A program made the translations under genes and the position numbers. A stretch of 64,000 nucleotides of DNA from Haloechinothrix aidingensis (lineage in GTDB: Bacteria; Actinomycetota; Actinomycetes; Mycobacteriales; Pseudonocardiaceae). The stretch is from assembly GCF_013450155.1 (NCBI RefSeq), contig NZ_JACCKD010000008.1:186001-250000 (forward strand), read 5' to 3'. Shown here one piece after another: positions 33,799 through 45,069 of the stretch. The notes beneath the pieces were generated by a model. The model did no database searches. It was not told where the DNA came from and worked only from the letters and a program-made list of their open reading frames with translations. How positions within the stretch are numbered: position 1 is the first letter of the stretch; every line of letters starts with the position of its first letter.

Positions 33799-34290
33799 GT
33801 GACAGCGACCGACGAGCTGATCGCCCGCAGCGAGGCACGCGCCGAGGCCGAACCGGCAGCGGACTCCTCTCCCGTGCCCGCACTGCACGTGGCGATCGTG
33901 ACGTGCATGGACACGCGTATCAGCGTCCCTGACCTGTTCGGGCTGAACCGGGGTGAGGCACACATCCTGCGTAACGCGGGCGGCGTCGTCACCGACGACA
34001 CGATCCGTTCGCTCGCGCTGAGCCAACGCAAGCTGCAGACCCGCGAGGTCGTCATCGTGCAGCACACCAGCTGCGGGCTCAACACGGTCACCGAGGACAG
34101 CTTCAAGGACGAGCTCGAGGCCGACACCGGGCTGCGCCCCACCTGGGCCGTGGAGGCCTTCGACGACGTGCACGGCAGCGTCCGCCGTTCCGTGCAACGC
34201 GTCCGCCGCAGCGACTTCCTCCCGAACACCGGCCTGGTGCGCGGGTTCGTCCTCGACGTGCACTCCGGGAAGCTCACCGAGGTCGGCTGA
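33799..34290 (+). CDS. Beta-type carbonic anhydrase
   Basis: 163 residues. Zinc ligands Cys36 (TCMDTRIS), His89 and Cys92 (HTSCGL), with the Asp38-Arg40 dyad; HILRNAGG is conserved. This is the short type II beta-class enzyme, as in mycobacterial Rv1284/Rv3588c. It interconverts CO2 and bicarbonate in the cytoplasm. GTG start with GGAGG. Next to mutY, as in M. tuberculosis where canB neighbours mutY. Confidence 0.9.
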   Translation: MTATDELIARSEARAEAEPAADSSPVPALHVAIVTCMDTRISVPDLFGLNRGEAHILRNAGGVVTDDTIRSLALSQRKLQTREVVIVQHTSCGLNTVTEDSFKDELEADTGLRPTWAVEAFDDVHGSVRRSVQRVRRSDFLPNTGLVRGFVLDVHSGKLTEVG

Positions 34291-34357
34291 CCGCCGCCCG
34301 CGACCGGCCGGAGCGCCGGCGGGCTGTCAGGGGAGCCCGGCTACCATCGCTCCTACC

Positions 34358-35233
34358 ATGAGCATCGACACCGACACCCTCCTCGACTGGTACGACCACA
34401 GCGCGCGCGACCTACCCTGGCGCTCACCCGACTGCTCGGCATGGGGCGTCCTGGTCAGCGAGATCATGTTGCAGCAGACACCGGTCGCCCGGGTGTCGCC
34501 GGTCTGGCAGGAGTGGATGCATCGCTGGCCCGTACCGTCGGCGCTCGCCGCCGCGAGCCAGGGCGAGGTGCTGCGAGCATGGGGCAAGCTCGGCTACCCG
34601 CGCCGGGCACTGCGCCTGCACGAGGCCGCGGCCGCCATCGCCGAGCAGCACGGTGACGTGGTCCCGCAGGACGTGCCCACGCTGGAGGCCCTGCCCGGCA
34701 TCGGCACCTACACCGCCCGCGCGGTCGCCGCGTTCGCCTACGGCAAACGGGTTCCGGTTGTGGACACCAACGTCCGCAGGGTCGTCGCGCGGGCGGTACA
34801 CGGCTCCGCGGACGCGGGACCATCGGCAAGCAAGGCCGACCTCGCCGATGTGGACGCGCTGCTGCCCACTCCGGACAGCCGCGCGGCGCGATTCTCCTCA
34901 GCCCTGATGGAACTGGGGGCCCTGGTCTGCACCGCGCGCGCACCGCGCTGCCAGGACTGCCCGCTGCTGCCGGACTGCGCCTGGCAGCGCGCGGGCCGGC
35001 CGGCCTACGACGGACCCGCGAAGCCGGTGCAGCGCTTCGCCGGTACCGACAGGCAGGTGCGCGGGCTGTTGCTCGACGTCCTGCGGGACACCGATGAGCC
35101 CGTTCCGAAAACTCGCCTCGACACGGTGTGGCCACAGGACGGACAGCGGGATCGGTGCCTAGACTCCCTGCTAGCGGATGGGCTGGTCGAACAGGTAGAG
35201 GACGGAAGGTTCGCCCTGCCAGGGGAGCAATGA
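34358..35233 (+). CDS. mutY: A/G-specific adenine DNA glycosylase
   Basis: 291 residues. Removes adenine mispaired with 8-oxoguanine. HhH-GPD fold with catalytic Glu in VSEIMLQQTPVARV, hairpin LPGIGTYTARAV, catalytic Asp in VVDTNVRR and the 4Fe-4S cluster C-x6-C-x2-C-x5-C (CTARAPRCQDCPLLPDC). It lacks the C-terminal NUDIX-like domain, having only a short winged tail, as in other actinobacterial short forms. Overlaps the amidase start. Confidence 0.93.
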   Translation: MSIDTDTLLDWYDHSARDLPWRSPDCSAWGVLVSEIMLQQTPVARVSPVWQEWMHRWPVPSALAAASQGEVLRAWGKLGYPRRALRLHEAAAAIAEQHGDVVPQDVPTLEALPGIGTYTARAVAAFAYGKRVPVVDTNVRRVVARAVHGSADAGPSASKADLADVDALLPTPDSRAARFSSALMELGALVCTARAPRCQDCPLLPDCAWQRAGRPAYDGPAKPVQRFAGTDRQVRGLLLDVLRDTDEPVPKTRLDTVWPQDGQRDRCLDSLLADGLVEQVEDGRFALPGEQ

Positions 35234-36219
35234 TGGGCACAGGCGCACGACGAACCCGCCGGTGGGTGCTGCGTGGCGGTCTCACCGCGACGGCGGTCGG
35301 CGCGACCGCGCTGCAGGTGCCGGCGGCGAGCACGGCGGGCACCACGGCACGAGAACCAGCCGTGTACACCACCACGCACTGGGAGGCCCGCGAGCCGGCG
35401 GAACCGGTCCCGGTGCTCGACCACCCGCCCACCTACATCGTCGTGCACCACACCGTGAAGCCGAACAGCTCGACCGACACCTCCCGCGGCAGCGCGTTCG
35501 AGATCTCCCGCGCCATCCAGAACTTCCACATGGACGGGCGCGGCTGGATCGACACCGGCCAGCAGTTCACAGCCAGCAAGGGCGGGTACCTCACCGAAGG
35601 GCGCCACCGCAGCCTCGAGGTCGTGCGCCGCGGCAGGCAGCACGTGCACGGCACCAACGTCGCCGAGCACAACCACGAGGTCGTCGGCATCGAATGCGAG
35701 GGCGACTACCGGGACGAGGACGTACCGGAGCCGCTGTGGGACGCGCTGAGCGATCTCGTCACCTACATCGCTTACCGGTACGACATCGCACCGGAGCTGA
35801 TCAAGGGGCACCGCGACTTCAGCAGCACGCAGTGTCCCGGGGACGTCCTCTACGCCCGCCTCGACGAGCTACGGCAGGAGGTCGGCGACCGGCTGGGCAA
35901 GCCGGTGGGTAGCCAGACCGAGTGGCCGCTGCTCCGGCCGGGCGACCAGGGCGAGGACGTGCGGACCGCCCAGCGCCTGCTGCGCGCGAGGGGTGCCAGG
36001 GACGTGCAGCCGCACGGGATCTTCGACTCCGCGACACGCGACGCGGTCGCGGACCTCGCCCGCGAGCACGGCACGCTGGACCGGTCCTGCTGCGGTAGCG
36101 CGCACGCCGACGAACTGGGCATGCTCGGCGCGGACCTGTGGCCGAAGCTGGTCACCGACCAGCGCTCCACTGTGGGCTGGAAGGACCACCTGGCCCGGCT
36201 GGTCCCCCGCTCCCGCTGA
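35230..36219 (+). CDS. N-acetylmuramoyl-L-alanine amidase/PGRP with peptidoglycan-binding domain
   Basis: 329 residues. N-terminal Tat-like signal (RRTRRWVLRGG then a hydrophobic stretch to about residue 35). Amidase_2/PGRP domain with zinc ligands in YIVVHHTV and a distal GHRDFSSTQCPG. A C-terminal peptidoglycan-binding repeat (LRPGDQGEDVRTAQRLLRARG). It would cleave the amide bond between muramic acid and the stem peptide outside the cell. ATG overlaps mutY (ATGA). Confidence 0.88.
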   Translation: MMGTGARRTRRWVLRGGLTATAVGATALQVPAASTAGTTAREPAVYTTTHWEAREPAEPVPVLDHPPTYIVVHHTVKPNSSTDTSRGSAFEISRAIQNFHMDGRGWIDTGQQFTASKGGYLTEGRHRSLEVVRRGRQHVHGTNVAEHNHEVVGIECEGDYRDEDVPEPLWDALSDLVTYIAYRYDIAPELIKGHRDFSSTQCPGDVLYARLDELRQEVGDRLGKPVGSQTEWPLLRPGDQGEDVRTAQRLLRARGARDVQPHGIFDSATRDAVADLAREHGTLDRSCCGSAHADELGMLGADLWPKLVTDQRSTVGWKDHLARLVPRSR

Positions 36220-36264
36220 GGGTGCGGAGCACGACCGCGAGCCTGGCCGAGCGTGATCACTCGG

Positions 36265-36294
36265 CCGGGAGGCGAGCGAGCGCTTGCCTCCCGG
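36265..36294. terminator. Hairpin terminator after the amidase gene
   Basis: CCGGGAGGCGAGCG pairs with CGCTTGCCTCCCGG across 36265-36294 (one G-T pair), 46 bases after the amidase stop. Confidence 0.6.
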
Positions 36295-36500
36295 CCCGGC
36301 CGAACCGCACCGGCGGATCCGCCGAGTTCAGGCACATCGGACAGCCCCGGTACACGTATACAGTGCCGGCTCGCGAGGCTATAATGGATGAGCGTTGTCG
36401 ATGGGCCTTGCCAACTGTGCTCGTCACTTCAAGGAGCGTCGCTCCGGACCCCGGCGGCCACCGTATGTCAATACGTGCGTGATTCCGCCGGAGGTATGGC

Positions 36501-36896
36501 ATGATCATCCCCGACTTACCGGCCCCCAGTACGACGGCACGGCTCTCGATGGTGGCCTGCGAGCATTGCGCGAAACGACTCACGGCGGACGAGTACGTCG
36601 AGGTGACGGTTCCTGACTCCGGCTACTTGCACCCGGATGATCGGGACCAGGACGGCCGCCGCGTCACCTACGCGTGCTCGACCGAGCATGCCGAAGCGCT
36701 GGTAGAGAGGGGTACCAGGGCGTGGGTCGATGAGCAGCTCTGGGCACGGAGGGTACAACGCGTATCGGCGTACTGGCGCACTCATCGCATGACCCTCGAT
36801 CAGTTCGCCAGACGCGCCGGCCTGACGTCCGCGCAGCTCGATCGGGCCCTCCGCTGGCGCATGGGCGCCCGGGCCGACTCCGCTCAGCGGTCATAG
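36501..36896 (+). CDS. Hypothetical protein with C-x2-C...C-x3-H motif
   Basis: 131 residues; no family recognised. Cys20, Cys23, Cys59 and His63 form a plausible treble-clef zinc site (ACEHCAKRL ... YACSTEHAEAL). The C-terminal third (HRMTLDQFARRAGLTSAQLDRALRWR) looks like a helix-turn-helix. Together this suggests a small zinc-containing DNA-binding protein. ATG with GGAGG upstream at good spacing. Convergent with the first GAF-ANTAR gene. Confidence 0.7.
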   Translation: MIIPDLPAPSTTARLSMVACEHCAKRLTADEYVEVTVPDSGYLHPDDRDQDGRRVTYACSTEHAEALVERGTRAWVDEQLWARRVQRVSAYWRTHRMTLDQFARRAGLTSAQLDRALRWRMGARADSAQRS

Positions 36897-36969
36897 CCGC
36901 ACCTCGCGCCGGCAGACACCTGAGCCGTGGGTCGACGGGGGGATGCGCGAACGGGTGTGACCCGTTGAT

Positions 36970-37725
36970 TCACCGGTGCCGCGCCTGGAACCGGGCCACC
37001 TCGTCGGCCTGCACCCGGTCGTGGAGCACGGTAGCCGCGAGACGCTGCAGTCCCATGTTGTGCGAACGGGCGTAGTCGCGAAGCAAACCGAAGGCAGTAT
37101 CGACCTCGACATCGGCGCGTTCGGACACCACACCCTTGGCCTGCTCGATGGTGATCCGGCTGTTGAGCGCCCCCTGCAGTTGCTCGACGACAGTCTCGCT
37201 GCGGGCCAGCGCTCGTTGCTGCACGATCCCGATCGAGGCGACATCAGCCAGCGCCTGGGCGAGACGCTCGTCGTCGGCGGAAAGTTCGCCCGGGGCGGAG
37301 GAGAACATGTTCAGCGCGCCGACGCGATGCTCCCGCAACCGCATGGGAACCGCGTATACACCGTGGAATCCCTGCTTACGTGCTTCGGTGACGAACTCCG
37401 GCCACTTGTGCTCGCAGGTGGAGACATCGGCGACGGTGACCGGCGCGCCGGTGCGGAACGACTCCAGGCACGGCCCCGACTGGTCTGCTTCGAGCTGGAC
37501 CAGCTCCACGAGCCGGGCTTGCTCGTTGGACGAAGCCAGCAACCGCAGCGTGCCGCGCTCGTCGGTGAGCAGCAAGCCGGCCGCAGCGACCGGCAGCAGC
37601 TCCACGCAGTACGCGGCGAGGCGGTGCGCCAGGTCGATGACGTCGTAGTCGGCGACCATCGCGTGCGCCAGATCGGCGAACGTCAGCAGCAGCGCCTGAT
37701 CCCGTTCGAGCGGCTGACCTAGCAT
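36970..37725 (-). CDS. GAF-ANTAR regulator, copy A
   Basis: 251 residues. GAF domain (about residues 25-160) and a C-terminal ANTAR domain (ALNSRITIEQAKGVVSERADV ... AFGLLRDYARSHNMGLQRLA). ANTAR proteins bind paired RNA hairpins and act as antiterminators; GAF senses a ligand. Followed upstream by another GAF-ANTAR gene 40 bases away in the same direction, so they form a pair. Confidence 0.88.
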   Translation of the reverse strand: MLGQPLERDQALLLTFADLAHAMVADYDVIDLAHRLAAYCVELLPVAAAGLLLTDERGTLRLLASSNEQARLVELVQLEADQSGPCLESFRTGAPVTVADVSTCEHKWPEFVTEARKQGFHGVYAVPMRLREHRVGALNMFSSAPGELSADDERLAQALADVASIGIVQQRALARSETVVEQLQGALNSRITIEQAKGVVSERADVEVDTAFGLLRDYARSHNMGLQRLAATVLHDRVQADEVARFQARHR

Positions 37726-37765
37726 GATGTCTCTCCTTGGCGCTGTTTCAACGCGTATTCGGTGT

Positions 37766-38500
37766 TCATTCGGGCATCAGCTCATCTCCGGTGAAGCGCA
37801 GCCGGCGCGCGACCACGTCGGCTCCGACATCCTCCAGCGACCTGCCGTACCGGAAGGCATGGCCACGCAGCCGCACGAACGCCTCCTCGACGGAAGCCTC
37901 CAGCTGCGCGGAAACCATGCCGACAGCCTGGTGCACGTGCGGGTGATAGTCGACGACCGCCTCGGTCAGCCAGGACCGGTGACCGTTGCCGTCGACCTCC
38001 TTCGCCTGGGCTTGCAACAGCGCCAGCGTCACCGCTTCGGCGACGACGAGGGCGTTGACGACTTCATCCAGTGGACCTGCCCGGGACCGGTAGCACCCCA
38101 GTGCACCGAAGCTGATCGCCCCCAGCTGCAACGGGAAGGTGAACAGTGCCCGCACGTCGGTGGTTTCCACCGATTGGACGAACATCGGCCATCGCGAGCG
38201 TGCGTCCTCCGCGAGGACGTCCGGGACGAGCACCGGCTGGCCGTCTTCAACAGCCGATATGGATGGACCTTCACCCAGCTCGAACTGGAGGTCTTCCATC
38301 CGGTGCCCGATCGCGCCACTCGCCCCGAGCAGGACCCTGCCCCCTGCCTGACGGCCGCTCATCAGCGACACCCCCACTCCGTCGATCGGCAGAGCCCGGA
38401 GGCACGCGGCGCACAGCTGACCGGGAAGCGCGGACGGGTCGGACACTTCGGCAACGATCTCCAGGAGAGTATCGGCGAGCCGCGCCCTATCCACCGTCAT
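37766..38500 (-). CDS. GAF-ANTAR regulator, copy B
   Basis: 244 residues. GAF domain with CLRALPIDGVGVSLM and FTFPLQLGAISFGALGCY, then ANTAR (HPHVHQAVGMVSAQLEASVEEAFVRLRGHAF). Similar organisation to copy A but divergent sequence, so an old duplication. First gene of the pair. Confidence 0.88.
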   Translation of the reverse strand: MTVDRARLADTLLEIVAEVSDPSALPGQLCAACLRALPIDGVGVSLMSGRQAGGRVLLGASGAIGHRMEDLQFELGEGPSISAVEDGQPVLVPDVLAEDARSRWPMFVQSVETTDVRALFTFPLQLGAISFGALGCYRSRAGPLDEVVNALVVAEAVTLALLQAQAKEVDGNGHRSWLTEAVVDYHPHVHQAVGMVSAQLEASVEEAFVRLRGHAFRYGRSLEDVGADVVARRLRFTGDELMPE

Positions 38501-38909
38501 GGGATCCGTTCCGGTAGTGTGCGGTACCCGCCGACGACAAATCCGGAGCGAGATATCTGGGTTGGGGCGACATACCCGAACCTGCCTGGCTGGCTTCCAT
38601 TGTATGCTTCACGCGACACCTCGACGAACCAGAACACCCTTGGGTCGATCTTGCCGAGACGCGGGCCTCTGGCGCGTGTCACTACGTCATGCAGCGGGGG
38701 TAGGCGGCCCGGCGCCGGCTGTCCGGCTCGCACGGTTACGGCCGCGGTGCGCGCCATCGAACCACGACTCCCTGCACATGCCTATCGGAACAAGCGCCGG
38801 GGTCTGGGGCGTCACCTGAGTACCTGCGGTGGGCAGGCCTTGGGGCCGAAGTCTACGCAACTACTGTGCGGTAGTCACTCCGAGTGCTCCGGGCACCGGC
38901 AGTCCCCCG
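38501..38909. other. Gene-free stretch
   Basis: About 410 bases between the GAF-ANTAR pair and the hydrolase. An 86-codon minus-strand frame ends overlapping the copy B start, but its codon use is poor and the sequence is not recognised. Likely promoter region of the GAF-ANTAR pair. Confidence 0.5.
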
Positions 38910-39692
38910 TCACGCCTGCCCCGCGCTCCCGCTGAGGGCACGGCGCACGAACGGTTCGACTGCCGCGCGGTAGGCCTCCGGCGCGTCCTCGTGCACCAGG
39001 TGCCCCGTGCCCGGCACCCGGACATGCGTGCCGCCGCCCGGCACGCGGCGCGCGAGCTCCGCCTGCTGACCCTCCGGCATCGCCGTGCGCTCCGCCTCGA
39101 CGACCAGCACCGGGCAGTGAACTTTGTCGGCATATCCCCAGTACTCGCGTTCGCCCCACTCGGCGGCGATCGCGTAGAGGTCGGACAGCTCGGCGATCAG
39201 GTGGTAGCCGTCCGAACGCTCTTCCACGCACTCGGTGAAGTAGTTCCCGTAAGGCGCGAAGAACGACCGCACGTGCGCGAGCGACTCGAACGGCACCGGC
39301 CAGGACTCGAACACCGGCCGCCAGGCGTCCACCGTCCTGCCCCGCTGGTCGATCGCCATGTCCTCGACGACGACCGCGCGCACCAGCTCCGGGGACCGCG
39401 CCGCCGTCACCAGCGCGTGCAGCCCACCCATCGAGTGACCGACCACGACCGCCGGTCCGGCGTCCACCTCGCGCAGTAGCTCATCCACATCGTCGGCGAA
39501 GTCCTCTGTCGAACACGGCCCGGCTCGCGGGCTCCTGCCGTGTGCCCGCGCGTCCAGGCCCAGCACGCGGCCATGGGGCAGCAACCACTGCGCGACCTGC
39601 CACCAGGTGCGCGCGCGGCCCATCAGGCCGTGCAGCAGCAGGATGGGCGACCCGGTACCGCCGAACTCGACCAGATCGGTTCGTGCAGCCAC
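38910..39692 (-). CDS. Alpha/beta-hydrolase
   Basis: 260 residues. Oxyanion region ILLLHGLMGRARTW, nucleophile GHSMGG, and catalytic His in VPGTGHLVHEDAPEAY. Substrate unknown. Position beside mhuD corresponds to the mycobacterial hydrolase Rv3591c. Divergent from mhuD. Confidence 0.88.
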   Translation of the reverse strand: MAARTDLVEFGGTGSPILLLHGLMGRARTWWQVAQWLLPHGRVLGLDARAHGRSPRAGPCSTEDFADDVDELLREVDAGPAVVVGHSMGGLHALVTAARSPELVRAVVVEDMAIDQRGRTVDAWRPVFESWPVPFESLAHVRSFFAPYGNYFTECVEERSDGYHLIAELSDLYAIAAEWGEREYWGYADKVHCPVLVVEAERTAMPEGQQAELARRVPGGGTHVRVPGTGHLVHEDAPEAYRAAVEPFVRRALSGSAGQA

Positions 39693-39774
39693 GCGAGCAG
39701 TTTAGGGCGCGCCGCGGACGCCGAACCGGCCATCCCCGTTCCCCGGCCAACAGGCAGGGCGGCACACTGGTCAC

Positions 39775-40122
39775 ATGGCTGTCGTAAAGATCAACGCAAT
39801 CGAGGTCCCCGAAGGCTCCGGTGCCGAGCTGGAACGCCGGTTCGCCGAGCGCGCCCAGACCGTCGACTCCGCTCCCGGCTTCCTCGGCTTCGAGCTGCTG
39901 CGCCCCACCGGCAACGAGCAACGGTACTTCGTCTACACCAAGTGGGAGACCGAGGAGGACTTCCAGAACTGGGCGAACGGTCCCGCGAAGGAAGCCCACG
40001 CCGGTGAGGCCCGCGAGCCTGTCGCCACGGGCGCGAGCCTTCTGGAGTTCGACGTGGTGCTGCGCAGCGAGCCCACCGACGCGGGAGGAGCCGGTTCGGC
40101 GGGCGACGCGGACGCTTCCTGA
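39775..40122 (+). CDS. mhuD: Heme-degrading monooxygenase MhuD
   Basis: 115 residues, ABM ferredoxin-like fold. Key MhuD residues are all in the right places: Asn7 (VVKINAIEV), Trp66 and His75 (NWANGPAKEAHAG). It opens heme to release iron. The C-terminal tail is longer and acidic. Synteny with mycobacteria supports the name. Six bases ahead of the sirtuin gene. Confidence 0.92.
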   Translation: MAVVKINAIEVPEGSGAELERRFAERAQTVDSAPGFLGFELLRPTGNEQRYFVYTKWETEEDFQNWANGPAKEAHAGEAREPVATGASLLEFDVVLRSEPTDAGGAGSAGDADAS

Positions 40123-40128
40123 ACGCCG

Positions 40129-40986
40129 ATGGCGAACGAGTACTCCCGCGCCGCGGAGATGATCGCGGGAGCCGACGGGCTCCTCGTCTGTGCGGGCGCG
40201 GGCATGGGTGTGGACTCGGGGCTGCCCGACTTCCGGGGCAACGAGGGGTTCTGGCGGGCCTACCCGCCCTATGCCCGGCTCGGCCTCGAGTTCACCGACC
40301 TAGCCGATCCCGAGCACTTCCACACCGACCCCGAGTTCGCGTGGGGCTTCTACGGGCACCGGCTGGAGCTGTACCGCCGCACCGAGCCGCACCGTGGGTT
40401 CACTCTGCTGCGCGAGTGGGGTGAGCGCACGACCGGTGGCGTGCGGGTGTTCACCTCGAACGTCGACGGGCAGTTCCAGCGCGCGGGCTTCAGCGACGTC
40501 TGCGAGGCGCATGGATCGATCCACCACCTGCAGTGCCTCGCAGGCTGTTCCGGGAAGACGTGGCCGAGCGACGACCACGCCGTCACGGTGGATCCGGACA
40601 CGATGCGCGCACGGCCGCCGCTGCCGGAGTGCCCGCGGTGTGGCTCGACGGCTCGCCCCAACATCCTGATGTTCGGCGACGGCGACTGGATCGGGGACCG
40701 CAGCCAGGAGCAGCTGAACGAGCTGCGCGCCTGGCAGCGCGAACGCCGGGCACTGGTCGTTGTGGAGCTCGGCGCGGGCTCCGCGGTACCGACAGTGCGC
40801 CGTTACGCCGAGGCGACCACCGCCACCTCCGGCGCGCTGATCCGCATCAACCCCCGCGAGCCCCGGATCCCCGGAGAGCGTGGTGTATCGATAGCCACCA
40901 GCGCCCTCGAGGCACTGGACGCGATCGACAGCCACCTGCGCGGGCAGGCCGGTGGCGAGGCTACTCCCCGCGCAGCCGGCCGGTGA
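40129..40986 (+). CDS. Sir2-family NAD-dependent deacylase
   Basis: 285 residues. NAD motif CAGAGMGVDSGLPDFRG, TSNVDGQFQRAG in place of the usual TQNID, catalytic His in EAHGSIHHL, and a zinc ribbon (CLAGC ... CPRCG). The TSNVD variant and insertion (PDTMRARPPLPECPRC) place it outside the best-studied class, so substrate (acetyl, acyl, ADP-ribosyl) is unclear. Its 3' end overlaps the convergent DUF397 gene. Confidence 0.88.
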   Translation: MANEYSRAAEMIAGADGLLVCAGAGMGVDSGLPDFRGNEGFWRAYPPYARLGLEFTDLADPEHFHTDPEFAWGFYGHRLELYRRTEPHRGFTLLREWGERTTGGVRVFTSNVDGQFQRAGFSDVCEAHGSIHHLQCLAGCSGKTWPSDDHAVTVDPDTMRARPPLPECPRCGSTARPNILMFGDGDWIGDRSQEQLNELRAWQRERRALVVVELGAGSAVPTVRRYAEATTATSGALIRINPREPRIPGERGVSIATSALEALDAIDSHLRGQAGGEATPRAAGR

Positions 40987-41140
40987 AGGCGCGCCACGCG
41001 GACAACGGCACGGTCACGATGCCGCCGTCGCGTTCCTTGGTGTCGCGGACCAGCACCCGCTCGTGCTGTGCCGCCACCTCGACGCAAGCGCCCCCGTTCG
41101 AGTTCGACCGTGACGACTTGCGCCACCTCAACTCGTCCAT
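40961..41140 (-). CDS. DUF397 protein
   Basis: 59 residues: MDELRWRKSSRSNSNGGACV, then EVAAQHERVLVRDTKERDGG and a short tail ending GRLRGE. RKSSRSNxNGGACVEVA is the DUF397 signature. These small proteins pair with XRE/Scr1 regulators in streptomycetes and Pseudonocardiaceae, forming toxin-antitoxin-like or regulatory couples (BldB-related). Start overlaps the end of the upstream XRE gene by 13 bases; its end overlaps the sirtuin gene by 26. Too short for the usual ORF length limit. Confidence 0.88.
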   Translation of the reverse strand: MDELRWRKSSRSNSNGGACVEVAAQHERVLVRDTKERDGGIVTVPLSAWRAFTGRLRGE

Positions 41141-41889
41141 TGCTCCGCCACTTCCCGTATCAGTTCAGCCGACTGCCTTCTCGGCAGGGCCTCGGCGCGT
41201 ATCAGGTCCCATCGACGTTTCATGGCCGAGATTACATCCGGGCTGTCCAGCACGAAACCACGGGCCGGGGTGTCGACGTAGACATACTCCCGACCGTCGA
41301 GCACCGCCATGCCGAACGACCCGTCCAGATGCAGGTGGGTTCCGCAGTCGATCGGCACCACCTGCACCACGAAGGATTCGGCTATAGCCTCGATGCGCTC
41401 CAACTGCGCGCGCATCCCCTGGGGATCGGTCATCGGATAGCGCAACGCGCGCTCGTCCAGCAGTACCACCAGCTCCGGCGGCGACGGCGCCGCGCGGGTG
41501 AGGATCTGCTGGCGCTCCATACGCGCAGCGAGCTTGCTTTCGTCGCCGTTGAGCAACTCATGCGCATAGCCCTCTGCTTGCAACAGGCCCGGGACGAGAA
41601 GTAGCTCGTACCACCAGATGGCTGACGCCTCTTGCTCGATGTCGTACCAGGACCGGAACCACTCGGGCAGGCCCGCCTGGGTGAGCAGGTGATCCCTGAT
41701 CCTGCCGAGCAGCCCGTCGGTGGCCAGCGCGCGGTCGGCACCCTCCGCGAAGGCCTGGCTCGGCGCCTTGTTCCCGCACTCGACCTTCTCGATCAGCGAC
41801 GTCGAGAAATTGATCTCCTCGGCGAGCTTCTCCCTGCTCCAGCCGAAGCCTTCCCTGGCACGCCGGAGTTCGCTTGCGAACAGGCTCAT
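41128..41889 (-). CDS. XRE-family regulator with Scr1 domain
   Basis: 253 residues. HTH (AREGFGWSREKLAEEINFSTSLIEKVE) followed by the Scr1/DUF5753 domain (WFRSWYDIEQEASAIWWYELLLVPGLLQ). It is coupled to a DUF397 gene, the common actinobacterial pair. ATG at 41889 starts right before the HTH. Confidence 0.9.
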   Translation of the reverse strand: MSLFASELRRAREGFGWSREKLAEEINFSTSLIEKVECGNKAPSQAFAEGADRALATDGLLGRIRDHLLTQAGLPEWFRSWYDIEQEASAIWWYELLLVPGLLQAEGYAHELLNGDESKLAARMERQQILTRAAPSPPELVVLLDERALRYPMTDPQGMRAQLERIEAIAESFVVQVVPIDCGTHLHLDGSFGMAVLDGREYVYVDTPARGFVLDSPDVISAMKRRWDLIRAEALPRRQSAELIREVAEQWTS

Positions 41890-41974
41890 CGCTTCCCCAC
41901 CCCATCTCACGCCAGGACGCGTGCGTCCACGGATGACTCCGGAGCGTAGCCGATCCGACACCCCACGCACAGCA

Positions 41975-42010
41975 ACGGGGCCGGTCCTTGTGGATAAGGA
42001 CCGGCCCCGT
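41975..42010. terminator. clpC terminator hairpin
   Basis: Perfect 15-base arms ACGGGGCCGGTCCTT (41975-41989) and AAGGACCGGCCCCGT (41996-42010), six-base loop, 21 bases beyond the clpC stop. No U-run, as usual in actinobacteria. Confidence 0.8.
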
Positions 42011-42030
42011 GAACTACTGGTCGTGGCGGT

Positions 42031-44592
<2,562 letters not shown>

Positions 44593-44769
44593 TCCCACTC
44601 CCTCGACTGCTGCGTCGGCGGTGATGATGTCATCGTGCTCGGCGGGCTGCCCAGCGCGACTTATTCAGCACCGTAAGACCACTGTAGTAGCCATCCCCTG
44701 CCGGTTGGGTAACCACTACGAGGCTTTCCACCCGGGAAGCCCGCTAACGGCTTTCCCCGGGTCATTACG

Positions 44770-44952
44770 TCAGTCCACCACGTCGCCGCCGGCAGCGCAC
44801 CCGCACGATGACATCCGGGTGGAGTCACCAGATCCGCTGGTCACACTCGGCACAACGCGCGTGACCGTCGCGAGGGTTCCCGTACCGACCCCGTGTCCGC
44901 TCAGCGCGAACGGCCCTCCGGCCGGGTGAGTCGCACCGGCAGTATCAGCCAT
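44770..44952 (-). CDS. Candidate small ORF divergent from FhuF-like gene
   Basis: 60 codons from ATG at 44952: MADTAGATHPAGGPFALSG, then a serine/threonine/glycine-rich middle, ending SSCGCAAGGDVVD. No family recognised. It starts about 60 bases from the IdeR-like box and divergently to the iron reductase gene, so could share iron control. The ribosome binding site is weak and third-position GC is lower than neighbours (about 73 percent), so it may not be a gene. Confidence 0.3.
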   Translation of the reverse strand: MADTAGATHPAGGPFALSGHGVGTGTLATVTRVVPSVTSGSGDSTRMSSCGCAAGGDVVD

Positions 44953-45012
44953 CAAGCGGAGCGCTTAACCCGACGTGACGAATGACATCCCCACGACCCG
45001 ACTCCAGCACGT

Positions 45013-45031
45013 TAAAGTTAGGCACACCTAA
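45013..45031. promoter_or_regulatory. IdeR/DmdR-type iron box
   Basis: TAAAGTTAGGCACACCTAA matches 15 of 19 positions of the IdeR consensus TTAGGTTAGGCTAACCTAA, with a perfect inner TTAGG/CCTAA. It is 39 bases before the FhuF-like start, so the gene should be repressed when iron is plentiful. Confidence 0.72.
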
Positions 45032-45069
45032 GCACTCGAATGGACGCCGGAAGGGCAGTGGAGGTGGTC

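Noticed and set aside
38497-38757. 86-codon ORF overlapping the GAF-ANTAR copy B start
   Set aside because: ATGA overlap is suggestive, but codon use is poor, there is no ribosome binding site and no recognisable sequence.
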